A DNA stretch of 13,057 bases from CBDTYW01 sp965364735 (GTDB taxonomy: Bacteria; Actinomycetota; Nitriliruptoria; Nitriliruptorales; Nitriliruptoraceae), in contig CBDTYW010000086.1 in assembly GCA_965364735.1 (NCBI GenBank), forward strand, positions 1 to 13,057. Reading direction: 5' to 3'. Positions 6,403 through 13,057 of the stretch are shown here, piece after piece; the first letter of the stretch is position 1, and every line of letters begins with the position of its first letter. The notes under the pieces are model-generated. The model was not told the DNA's origin. It saw only the letters and a program-made list of their open reading frames with translations, and did no database searches. The position numbers and the translations under genes are program-made.

Positions 6403-7200
6403 TCAGCCCAGCGCGATGGCGATCTGGACCACGTTGAAGGCCGAGTGCGCCACCAAGGGCACGAGCAGGGATCCCGAACGGTGCATCGACCATGCGAGCC
6501 ACAGGCCGAACGCGAAGAGCCCGAGCAGCAGCACCGGGTCCCCGTAGAGCTCTGCGTGGACGCCCGTCCACAGGGCGGACGAGACGACCATCCCGGGGAC
6601 GAGGCCAAGGCGGCGGCGCACCGACTGGAACACGACGCCGCGGAAGATGACCTCCTCCGCGAGCGGACCGACGCCGCCCACGACGAGGACCGACAGCACC
6701 GCCGCGGTCCGGCCCGTCCGCGCCTGGTCCAGCACGTCCTGCGTCCCGACATCCGTGACGCCGAAGACCGTCAGCAGGAGCAGCAACAACCCGGTGACGC
6801 CGAGCCAGCCGACGACTCCCCAGACGAGCCCCTGCCCCACATGGCCGACTCTCGGGCGCACCGGCCCGAGCAGCCGCCAGGAGAACGCGGCCCGGGCGCG
6901 GAGATAGCCCGCAACGCCGACGAGGGTGACGACGTAGATCACGAGCACGGTGACGAGACCGGCCACCGGACGACCCGTCAGCTCTGCGCCTGCACCCAGC
7001 AGCGGGACGAGCACGAGGAACTGGGCGATGATCGTCCAGCCGACAAGCGCCAGACCGTCCAGCGGCCCGAAGGGCACCGGGAAGGCGAGCGGCGGATCCG
7101 GGAAGTCGTGTCGCCAGCCGTCCGGGCGTTTCGGCCACGGCGGATCACCGGGCGCGACGGCGTGCATCCGGGCGGGGTCGAGCGGGTTCGGGCGGCTCAT
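6403..7200 (-). CDS. CPBP family intramembrane metalloprotease (Abi/CAAX-protease-like)
   Basis: This is a 265-residue integral membrane protein. About 45 polar, Pro-rich residues precede hydrophobic segments at roughly 47-69, 79-99, 122-146, 166-181, 199-214, 222-237 and 245-264. The CPBP signature is present: PLAEEVIFRG with E182/E183 and R187, a second motif with H215 (WTGVH; Trp211 replaces the usual Phe), and VAHSAFN with H252 and N256. Family members cleave or mature proteins within the membrane; the substrate here is not predictable. Start: ATG at 7200, whose ATGA overlaps the stop of the SpoIID-like gene, so it is translated by coupling. A frame extension of 11 codons upstream lies inside spoIID and is rejected. 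Its place behind murA and spoIID suggests a role in the envelope, for example maturing a cell-wall protein. This is inference from context only. Confidence 0.88.
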   Translation of the reverse strand: MSRPNPLDPARMHAVAPGDPPWPKRPDGWRHDFPDPPLAFPVPFGPLDGLALVGWTIIAQFLVLVPLLGAGAELTGRPVAGLVTVLVIYVVTLVGVAGYLRARAAFSWRLLGPVRPRVGHVGQGLVWGVVGWLGVTGLLLLLLTVFGVTDVGTQDVLDQARTGRTAAVLSVLVVGGVGPLAEEVIFRGVVFQSVRRRLGLVPGMVVSSALWTGVHAELYGDPVLLLGLFAFGLWLAWSMHRSGSLLVPLVAHSAFNVVQIAIALG

Positions 7201-8918
7201 GCAGACACCAGCCGGCGACGTCGATCTCCCCACGCGCCACCGGCCAGCGCGCCGAGCAGCGCTCCTGCGGCACCGGCTGCGGGGACGCGCAGGTCGGGGC
7301 GTTCCGTCGCGCGGTCCGTGAGCAGGCTCTCACCGGGCCCTGAAGCGACCGGCGCAGCGATCGTGAGCGACGCGGCGACACCGCCGACGACGTCGACCTC
7401 GTCGAGCGCGACGAGACGGACCTCGTAGTCGCCGGCAGAGAGCGGGATGCCGGCGTCGTCGTCGAGGTCCCACCGCGTGGTCACGGCACCACCCTCGGGA
7501 TGCCCGAGGCGACGATCGACGCGCACCGTGCCGTCAGCGTCGACGACCTCGAGCCGCAGCTCGATCTGCTTGTTCGACGTGGCGGTGAGCTCGACGATCC
7601 CCAGCGTGCTCACCACGGGCCTCGCTGCGATCGTCGGGGTCATCACCAGCGCGGCACCGTACCCACCGGGCGCGAGCACGATCAGCTGGTCGCCGTCGGC
7701 GCGCACCACGTAGGTCCCGAACCCTCGCGCGGTCACGAGCGCCCCGTCGGCCTCCACCCGCATGCTCGCGTCCGGGGTGATCTCGACGGCGTCGACCGAG
7801 CCCACCCCGACCCGCATCCGCGACGGGGTGTCGGGACGGACTGAAGGCAGGAGCCCCCCGTAGTAGGCCGCGAGGATCTCGTCGTGCTGCTGTCCGGCCT
7901 GAGCGCGCCCCCACGCCCCGTACTGGCTCATCCCCACCCCGTGACCCCACCCGGCACCGTCGATGATCACCTCGTCGTCGGTGACCGTGATGGCGTAGCG
8001 GCTCGACGGCAGCGTGGTCGGGAGGCGACGCGTGCCGACGCTGCGCTGCGACGGGTACTCCCCCGGCCAGCGAGACGGCGCGACGTCCGACACGAACCGC
8101 CGGAACGCGACGGCTCCGACGCGCACCTCACGTCCATCCACCCCGGTCACGACGACCTCCGACGGGAAGCCGTCGCTCGCCGGGATCGTCCGGATGCTGG
8201 CCATGGGCGACACGGCTGACAACGTCTTCCCGACCGCGAGGAGCTCGTCGAACCGGGCTCGGCTGAACCGGACGGTCCACTCGTGCAGCGGCGACACCGC
8301 GTCGAACGGGTCATCGACCCCACGCAGGTAGGTCCGGTCCCCGCTGGACGGGTAGACGAGGGCGTTGTCGCGGGTCAGCCCGCCGGACGTCGAGTGGTAG
8401 CGCGCGAGGATCGGGGCGCCCGCAGCATCCACGAGGACCTCGCCCGCGGTCGTCGCGACGGCCTCGCGCCACCGTTCCCCGACCAGCGCCGTCTCGACCA
8501 CGCGGTGGCCGTCGTAGACCTGACACGCCGTCGACGCGCAGATGTCGTAGGGCAGGCCACGCCGTTCGTAGGTGCGCTGCTCCTTCTGCCACCACGCGTA
8601 GGTCCTGGCTGCAACCGCCTGGGCGCGCAGCGCCTCGAGATCCCATCGCGCCGGCATCTCCGCGATGCCGGCCACGTAGTCCTCCAGGGTCACGTCGCTC
8701 ACGACGAGGACCTTCCCGTCCACGGCGTGCATCCGCACCGTGTCGAGGAGGCGCCTGCCGCTGCCGAGCTGGACGACGCCGCCGGGCTCGACGCTGACGA
8801 CGACCGACCCGGTCGTGATCGCGATCTCAACGAGATCGTCCGCGGCTGCCACCCCGGGCAGCATGGTGACCAGCACCGCGACGACCGCTGCGACGACCAC
8901 CCGAGCGCGTTCGCTCAC
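7197..8918 (-). CDS. SpoIID/LytB domain protein with C-terminal extension and membrane anchor
   Basis: The 573-residue exported protein has a signal peptide or anchor (about 6-26), a SpoIID domain (about 30-360), an immunoglobulin-like FlgD-type region (about 435-520) and a C-terminal hydrophobic stretch (546-563) followed by DRRRR. SpoIID is a lytic transglycosylase that cuts glycan strands already stripped of stem peptides by an amidase. The likely catalytic Glu is E87 in IAEMPARW, followed by ALRAQAVAARTYAWW (96-110). Further family landmarks are C127 and C132, YHSTSGG (174-180) and GAGWGHGVGMSQYGAWG (321-337). Bacillus SpoIID is only about 340 residues, so the last 200 are additional. Start: GTG at 8918, with GTGA overlapping the murA stop. 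No other sporulation gene is visible, so a role in vegetative wall remodelling or septation is more likely. It probably acts at the outer membrane face. Confidence 0.9.
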   Translation of the reverse strand: MSERARVVVAAVVAVLVTMLPGVAAADDLVEIAITTGSVVVSVEPGGVVQLGSGRRLLDTVRMHAVDGKVLVVSDVTLEDYVAGIAEMPARWDLEALRAQAVAARTYAWWQKEQRTYERRGLPYDICASTACQVYDGHRVVETALVGERWREAVATTAGEVLVDAAGAPILARYHSTSGGLTRDNALVYPSSGDRTYLRGVDDPFDAVSPLHEWTVRFSRARFDELLAVGKTLSAVSPMASIRTIPASDGFPSEVVVTGVDGREVRVGAVAFRRFVSDVAPSRWPGEYPSQRSVGTRRLPTTLPSSRYAITVTDDEVIIDGAGWGHGVGMSQYGAWGRAQAGQQHDEILAAYYGGLLPSVRPDTPSRMRVGVGSVDAVEITPDASMRVEADGALVTARGFGTYVVRADGDQLIVLAPGGYGAALVMTPTIAARPVVSTLGIVELTATSNKQIELRLEVVDADGTVRVDRRLGHPEGGAVTTRWDLDDDAGIPLSAGDYEVRLVALDEVDVVGGVAASLTIAAPVASGPGESLLTDRATERPDLRVPAAGAAGALLGALAGGAWGDRRRRLVSA

Positions 8919-10240
8919 CCTGCGGACGCGGGGATCTCGGAGCCGTCGGCGCGGCGCCGGCGGATCGCTCCACCCAGCCCGCGCACGATGTCCTCGAAGC
9001 CGTCGTACCCGCGGTCGATGTGATGCACGTCGCGGACGATGGTCTCACCGGACGCGAGGAGCCCGGCCATCACACCCGCTGCACCAGCCCGCACGTCGAG
9101 CGCGTCGAGGGTCGCGCCGCGGAGCAGGCTGCGGCCGCGGATGATCGCGTGGTGGCCGTCGATCTCGATGTCGGCGCCCATCCGCTGCAGCCCCTCGACG
9201 AACGTGTAGCGGGTCTCGAAGACGTTCTCGGTGCACATCGACGTGCCGGCTGCCTGGGTGAGCATCACCATCATCTGCGGCTGGAGGTCGGTCGGGAAGC
9301 CGGGGAACGGCAGGGTGACGAACTCGGTCGACCGCAGACCGTCAGCGTGGACCCGCATGGCGCGCTCGCCGACCGGCTCGCATGTGACGCCGGCGGCGGC
9401 GAGCTTCATCAGCGGCAGGGTGAGCGCGGCCACGTCGATCCCGTGCAGGAGCACCTCGCCACCCGTGGCGGCAACCATCATCATCCACGTTCCGGCGACG
9501 ATGCGGTCAGGGACGGTCGCATGGTCGACGGCCCGCAGCGAGTCGACGCCCCGCACCGTCAGCGTCGATCCACCGATCCCGGTGATGTCCGCGCCCATCT
9601 CGACGAGCAGGTTGCAGAGATCCTGGATCTCGGGTTCACGCGCCGCTGCGTCGATCCTCGTCACCCCGTCCGCGAGCACCGCGGCCATGACGAGGTTCTC
9701 CGTGGCCCCGACGGACGGGAAGTCGAGGGTGATGTCCGCGCCGTGGAGCTTCTCAGCGCGCACCTCGACGACGCCGCCGGCCACGTCGATCTCGCAGCCC
9801 ATGGCGGCGAGCCCACGCAGGTGCAGGTCGATGGCGCGCGCGCCGATCTTGTCGCCGCCCGGGAGCGCGAGCCGAGCGCGGCGCACCCTCCCGACGAGGG
9901 GGCCGAGCATCGAGATCGAGGCCCGGATGCGCTGCACGGCATCGTCGGGCGCTCGCCAGTCGACCTCGTCGACGTCGACGGTCACGACGGTGCCGTCGAT
10001 GGACACCTCGCAGCCGACGCCCCGCAGGATGTCGGCCATGACCGGCACGTCGGCGATCCCCGGCACGTTGCGGATCACGTGCCGACCGGACGCGAGGACG
10101 GTCGCTCCGAGGAGCTTGAGCGCGGAGTTCTTCGCGCCCTGGACGGTGACCTCGCCTCGGAGCGCAGCACCGCCCGACACGACGTACTGATCGTCGGATC
10201 GCGGTTCCGTCACGGACGGATCGGAGGGGAGGGCAGCCAT
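8915..10240 (-). CDS. murA: UDP-N-acetylglucosamine 1-carboxyvinyltransferase (MurA), Asp-type active site
   Basis: The product has 441 residues and the normal family length (about 420-440) with a short N-terminal extension. MurA transfers enolpyruvate from PEP to UDP-GlcNAc, the first committed step of peptidoglycan synthesis, in the cytoplasm. Seen: GAKNSALK with K37/N38 (Escherichia coli K22/N23), the active-site loop LPGGDKIGARAIDLH (126-140), GFPTDLQPQ with D318 (E. coli D305), and DVRAGAAGVMAGLLASGET near the end with the substrate-binding Arg. In the loop, D130 stands where E. coli has Cys115, the residue alkylated by fosfomycin. Asp-type MurA enzymes, as in Mycobacterium tuberculosis and Chlamydia, are active and fosfomycin-resistant. 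The ATG at 10240 is supported by family alignment; no Shine-Dalgarno site precedes it and a TAGCGT box lies 6 bases upstream, so the mRNA may be leaderless. It is first in an operon with the spoIID-like and CPBP genes. Confidence 0.96.
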   Translation of the reverse strand: MAALPSDPSVTEPRSDDQYVVSGGAALRGEVTVQGAKNSALKLLGATVLASGRHVIRNVPGIADVPVMADILRGVGCEVSIDGTVVTVDVDEVDWRAPDDAVQRIRASISMLGPLVGRVRRARLALPGGDKIGARAIDLHLRGLAAMGCEIDVAGGVVEVRAEKLHGADITLDFPSVGATENLVMAAVLADGVTRIDAAAREPEIQDLCNLLVEMGADITGIGGSTLTVRGVDSLRAVDHATVPDRIVAGTWMMMVAATGGEVLLHGIDVAALTLPLMKLAAAGVTCEPVGERAMRVHADGLRSTEFVTLPFPGFPTDLQPQMMVMLTQAAGTSMCTENVFETRYTFVEGLQRMGADIEIDGHHAIIRGRSLLRGATLDALDVRAGAAGVMAGLLASGETIVRDVHHIDRGYDGFEDIVRGLGGAIRRRRADGSEIPASAG

Positions 10241-10543
10241 GCCCGCACGCTACCGGTGAGCACGGGGACACCCGCGAACCCGGCCGCGCCCGATCGGTCA
10301 CGGTCAAGACGTTGGCCGGACACCGGTGTGCACTCACCGTCCATCGATGCGATCTGGTCTCAAGGTATTGGCGCCATCACGGCGGTGACGGAACGCTGCA
10401 TCCGCCCACCGGAAACGTCTGATCGGTGACGATCCGTGACGGCGCCCCTCGCGAACGGCCATCCGGAGGAGTCTGGCTGGTCACCTCCGGCCCCGTCGCG
10501 TCGACAGGGGACGCAACGCCGACCCCAGACAGCGAGCACGCAG
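10241..10543. other. Divergent intergenic region between murA and the histidine kinase gene
   Basis: This is about 300 bases without a supported gene if the kinase starts at the ATG 10544. It holds the TAGCGT box next to murA, a perfect 10-base palindrome ACACCGGTGT (10320-10329), and a recurring C(G/C)GTGACG(G/A) element at 10383, 10424 and 10434, with the related CGGTCACGG at 10295. The last two direct copies are 10 bases apart, one helical turn. No TAnnnT box with a -35 partner was found for the plus-strand kinase. A GTG at 10436 could extend the kinase by 36 residues. Confidence 0.4.
10247..10252 (-). promoter_or_regulatory. Candidate -10 element for a leaderless murA transcript
   Basis: On the minus strand TAGCGT is followed by GCGGGC and then ATG. 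TAnnnT placed 6 bases before the start codon is the usual arrangement of leaderless actinobacterial genes, and no AGGAG-like site lies before the ATG. No good -35 hexamer is visible 16-19 bases upstream. Confidence 0.35.
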
Positions 10544-11662
10544 ATGTCCTTCTTCACCACGATCCCCGACGTGGCTGCACCGGCGGGAGCGACAGCCCGG
10601 GCTGCCCCACGCATCGGCATCCTCACCGGCGACGTCGACCTCGCTGGGCGCCTGCACGCCGCGTTGGGAACCGACCGCACCGCAGCATGGTGGGCGGGCC
10701 AGGTCGCTGACGTCTTCAGCCACGAACGGCTCATCGACATCGACCTCGTCATCGTGGGCCCCGGCGTCCTCCCGGTCTACGACGAGGGAGGCTGCGACCC
10801 TGACGTGGTCGCGGTCACCCAGGTGCTGAGCTCGGTCGCCGTTCCGGTCATGACCTTCGGGATGAACCTCGACACGACGACACATGAGGCGCTCGTCGCG
10901 CGTGGCCTCGCCGCCGACATCGCCGACGTGGACACCCTTGCACGCCGGATCACCGAGGTGCTTTCGCACGAAGCCCACATCGGCGGATGGCGCTCCGTCG
11001 CCGCCGACCGAGCCGAACGTGTCACCGACATGGAGCGCGCCGTCGCCCAGGTGCTCCATGACGTCCGGTCTCCCCTGTCGTCGGTCGCCGCCGCGATCCA
11101 GCTCGCCACCGACGAGCGCGTCCCGGCCGAGGAACGGCGACTGCTGTCCGTCAACCTCGCGGACACCGTCATGAACATCATCGACGACGCGGACGAGTTC
11201 CTCCAGGTCGCCGGATCCGGCGAGGAGGAGCGCGACCTGCTCGACGTCGTGGCGCTGCTCACCGAAATCGGCGAGATCAACGAGCTGACCGTCACCCACC
11301 GGGGGGTCAGTCACATCCACGTGCCGGTCAGGATCGTCCGGCACGTCCTCATGAACCTCGCCTCGAACGCCCGCCGCCACGGCGGCGCCGACATCTCACG
11401 GCTCGACGTCGTCGTCACCAGCACCGACGACGGGCTGTCGATCACGATCGACGACGATGGCATCGGCATCTCGGGCGACCCCGAACGCCTCTTCGCGGGC
11501 CGCACCCCGACCGGCCGACTTCACCGCGGGCTCCCATGGACGCGCATGATGGCACGACGTCACGGTGGCGACGTCACGGCAGGCTGCGCGCCTGACGGAG
11601 GCGCCCGCTTCGTGGTCTGGCTGGCACCGACGCTGCCGCCCATCCCGTCCTCGCACCGCTGA
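10544..11662 (+). CDS. Soluble histidine kinase with non-phosphorylatable receiver-like domain
   Basis: The 372-residue protein has no transmembrane segment. Its N-terminal region (about 22-142) has an alternating strand/helix pattern like a receiver (RIGILTGDVD at strand 1, IDLVIVGPG at strand 3, VPVMTFG at strand 4), but the phosphoacceptor Asp position is Gly/Pro and the conserved Lys is absent. HisKA follows with LHDVRSPLSS (H172). HATPase_c has N271/N275 (LMNLASNARRHGG) and DDGIG (304-308). The second Gly box is reduced (RGLPWTRMMARRHGG), so the ATP lid is atypical. The layout is that of the kinase at 5302-6399, suggesting a common family. The ATG at 10544 is preferred because the 36 extra residues from GTG 10436 are low-complexity; neither start has a strong Shine-Dalgarno site. 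No response regulator adjoins it, so it may act on a distant partner. It lies opposite-strand between atpC and murA. Confidence 0.82.
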   Translation: MSFFTTIPDVAAPAGATARAAPRIGILTGDVDLAGRLHAALGTDRTAAWWAGQVADVFSHERLIDIDLVIVGPGVLPVYDEGGCDPDVVAVTQVLSSVAVPVMTFGMNLDTTTHEALVARGLAADIADVDTLARRITEVLSHEAHIGGWRSVAADRAERVTDMERAVAQVLHDVRSPLSSVAAAIQLATDERVPAEERRLLSVNLADTVMNIIDDADEFLQVAGSGEEERDLLDVVALLTEIGEINELTVTHRGVSHIHVPVRIVRHVLMNLASNARRHGGADISRLDVVVTSTDDGLSITIDDDGIGISGDPERLFAGRTPTGRLHRGLPWTRMMARRHGGDVTAGCAPDGGARFVVWLAPTLPPIPSSHR

Positions 11663-11688
11663 GCGGCAACACCCTGGGAACATGACGA

Positions 11689-11714
11689 CGGCCGCACCCC
11701 GAGGGGTGCGGCCG
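11689..11714. terminator. Bidirectional hairpin terminator between the histidine kinase gene and atpC
   Basis: CGGCCGCACCCC (11689-11700) pairs perfectly with GGGGTGCGGCCG (11703-11714), a 12-base-pair GC stem with a minimal loop. Flanking ACGAC/GTCGT could extend the pairing with a small bulge. A T-rich run (TTGTCGTGTGTCGTT) follows on the plus strand. It sits between the convergent ends of the kinase gene (11662) and atpC (11735) and can serve both. Confidence 0.88.
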
Positions 11715-11734
11715 TTGTCGTGTGTCGTTGTCGG

Positions 11735-12130
11735 TCAGAGGGTGCCGACCGAGATGCGCACCTTCTGACGACGGATCGAGGCCTGGACCGTCGCGTCCTC
11801 CGCACCGCCGCGGTCGAGCTCGGCCTGTCGCTCGTCAAGCCGTGCCTGGGCCCGCGCCATGTCGATGTCCGAGGACAGCTCGGCGAGATCCGCCAGCACG
11901 ACCAGGTGGTTGTCCTGGAAGTACAGGAATCCGTTGTGCACCGCCACGTGCTCCGCCCCGCCACCGGCGAGCGCGATGCGTACCGGAGCGTCCTGGAGCG
12001 CGATGAGCAGGGGCTGGTGGCCCGGCAGGATCCCGAGCTCACCCTCGAGCGAGCGAGCGCTCACCTGCGAGGCCTCGACGGAGAGCAGCTTGCGCTCCGC
12101 GGAGACGATCTCACACTGGATGGTTGCCAT
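11735..12130 (-). CDS. atpC: F1Fo ATP synthase epsilon subunit
   Basis: The 131-residue product is the epsilon subunit, part of the central rotor stalk that contacts gamma and the c-ring and can inhibit ATP hydrolysis. The N-terminal beta-sandwich (about 1-85) shows the family features ATIQCEIVSAERKLLS, GELGILPGHQPLL (30-42) and HVAVHNGFLYFQDNHLVVLA (61-80). The C-terminal helical part (about 86-125, DIDMARAQARLDERQAELDR) forms the two-helix regulatory arm. Length and order are normal for an actinobacterium. The ATG at 12130 is preceded by AAGGA eight bases upstream. It is the last gene of the atp operon, 43 bases after atpD, and its transcript ends at the hairpin at 11689-11714. Confidence 0.96.
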   Translation of the reverse strand: MATIQCEIVSAERKLLSVEASQVSARSLEGELGILPGHQPLLIALQDAPVRIALAGGGAEHVAVHNGFLYFQDNHLVVLADLAELSSDIDMARAQARLDERQAELDRGGAEDATVQASIRRQKVRISVGTL

Positions 12131-12173
12131 GCTTCGGTCCTTGCGTGCGTCGAACGTGGGGTGAGGATGCGGC

Positions 12174-13057
12174 TCAGCTGTTGAGCTTCGCCGCTGCCTT
12201 CAGCACGTCCTCGGCGCCACCGACGTAGGAGAACGCCTGCTCCGGAATGTGGTCGAACTCGCCGCTCGCGAGCGCCTTGAACGACTGGATCGTGTCCGCG
12301 ATCGGGACGTAGACGCCCTTCTGACCGGTGAACTGCTCGGCGACGTTGAAGTTCTGCGAGAAGAACTGACGTGCCTTGCGAGCGCGTGCGACCGTGATCT
12401 TGTCGTCCTCGGACAGCTCGTCGATGCCGAGGATGGCGATGATGTCCTGCAGGTCCTTGTAGCGCTGCAGGATCTGCTGGATCTGGGTCGCCACGTTGTA
12501 GTGCTCGTGGCCGACGACCTGCGGGTCGAGGATGCGCGACGTGGAGTCGAGCGGGTCGACCGCCGGGTAGATGCCGAGCGACGCGATCTCACGCGAGAGC
12601 ACGGTCTGGGCGTCGAGGTGAGCGAAGGTCGTGTGCGGGGCGGGGTCGGTGATGTCGTCTGCAGGGACGTAGACGGCCTGCAGCGAGGTGATCGACTTGC
12701 CTCGCGTCGAGGTGATCCGCTCCTGGAGCTGACCCATCTCGTTCGACAGGGTCGGCTGGTATCCAACGGCGGACGGCATGCGGCCGAGCAGCGTGGAGAC
12801 CTCGGAGCCGGCCTGGACGAAGCGGAAGACGTTGTCGACGAAGAGCAGCACGTCCTGACGCATCTCGTCGCGGAAGTACTCCGCCATCGTCAGCGCGGAC
12901 AGGGCGACGCGGAGGCGGACGCCCGGCGGCTCATCCATCTGGCCGAAGACCAGCGCGGTCTTGGCGAGGACGCCGGCCTCGGCCATCTCACCGAAGAGGT
13001 CGTTGCCCTCACGGGTGCGCTCGCCGACGCCGGCGAACACCGACACACCACCGTGGT
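12174..13057 (-). CDS. atpD: F1Fo ATP synthase catalytic beta subunit, N-terminal part outside the window
   Basis: This is the C-terminal 293 residues of the catalytic F1 subunit; the gene continues past base 13057. The visible part opens at HGGVSVFAGVGERTREGND, which contains the catalytic Glu and neighbouring Arg (E. coli E181/R182). The P-loop lies about 20 residues earlier and so outside the window. Further hallmarks are DNVFRFVQAGSEVSTLLGRM, PSAVGYQPTLSNEMG, YVPADDITDPAPHTTFAHLD and ILGIDELSEDDK (a DELSEED-loop variant). It ends in LKAAAKLNS. The enzyme makes ATP from ADP and phosphate, driven by the proton gradient. No damage or unusual residue was seen. It is transcribed with atpC, and the rest of the operon should lie beyond the right edge. 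Confidence 0.98.
   Translation of the reverse strand, partial: HGGVSVFAGVGERTREGNDLFGEMAEAGVLAKTALVFGQMDEPPGVRLRVALSALTMAEYFRDEMRQDVLLFVDNVFRFVQAGSEVSTLLGRMPSAVGYQPTLSNEMGQLQERITSTRGKSITSLQAVYVPADDITDPAPHTTFAHLDAQTVLSREIASLGIYPAVDPLDSTSRILDPQVVGHEHYNVATQIQQILQRYKDLQDIIAILGIDELSEDDKITVARARKARQFFSQNFNVAEQFTGQKGVYVPIADTIQSFKALASGEFDHIPEQAFSYVGGAEDVLKAAAKLNS

Noticed and set aside
6445..7428. A 327-codon plus-strand frame across the CPBP gene
   Set aside because: It is rich in Gln, Glu, Arg and His, low in hydrophobic residues, and antisense to a clear membrane protease.
9020..10429. A 469-codon open frame on the plus strand opposite murA
   Set aside because: It has the same composition artefact and no recognisable motif; murA covers the region with full conservation.
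1..13057. CRISPR arrays, insertion sequences, tRNA or rRNA genes
   Set aside because: No regularly spaced direct repeats, transposase-like proteins, terminal inverted repeats or cloverleaf-forming stretches were noticed on reading both strands. A computed RNA-gene scan was not possible.

Overview
The window is high-GC DNA with dense gene packing, frequent GTG starts and several 4-base stop/start overlaps. Together with the gene content this points to an actinobacterium: an Asp-type MurA, a fused double 3-hydroxyacyl-CoA dehydrogenase, and a membrane-anchored cyclophilin with an Arg-rich N-terminus. A SpoIID homologue directly behind murA suggests a deep-branching class (Nitriliruptoria- or Acidimicrobiia-like) rather than a mycobacterium or streptomycete. 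The lineage is an inference; no rRNA or tRNA gene is visible.

Layout: (1) 1-1026, plus strand: the 3' part of a haem-oxygenase-like 'iron-containing redox enzyme' gene. (2) 1040-3981, minus strand: fused 3-hydroxyacyl-CoA dehydrogenase, a 68-residue Cys/His metal-binding protein 7 bases downstream, then, after 85 bases, an anchored cyclophilin-type prolyl isomerase. (3) 4241-6399, plus strand: two overlapping signalling genes, a response regulator with a kinase-like but degenerate C-terminus and a soluble histidine kinase with a receiver-like N-terminus. (4) 6403-10240, minus strand: murA, spoIID-like and CPBP-protease genes, both junctions being 4-base overlaps. (5) 10544-11662, plus strand: a second soluble histidine kinase with a receiver-like domain that lacks the phosphoacceptor Asp. 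(6) A strong hairpin terminator, then 11735-13057, minus strand: atpC and the 3' two-thirds of atpD, the end of the F1Fo ATP synthase operon.

Functionally, the right half joins ATP synthesis to cell-wall precursor synthesis (MurA) and peptidoglycan processing (SpoIID). The order atpD-atpC-(...)-murA-spoIID is also that of Bacillus subtilis, so this looks like an old conserved neighbourhood into which a histidine kinase has been placed on the opposite strand. The left half combines fatty-acid/butyrate-type CoA metabolism with an envelope folding factor.

The least explained content is the set of three soluble proteins built as receiver or receiver-like domain plus histidine-kinase-like module, all within 7.4 kb. 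None has a DNA-binding output domain, so they may form a phosphorelay or protein-interaction switch rather than an ordinary two-component pair.
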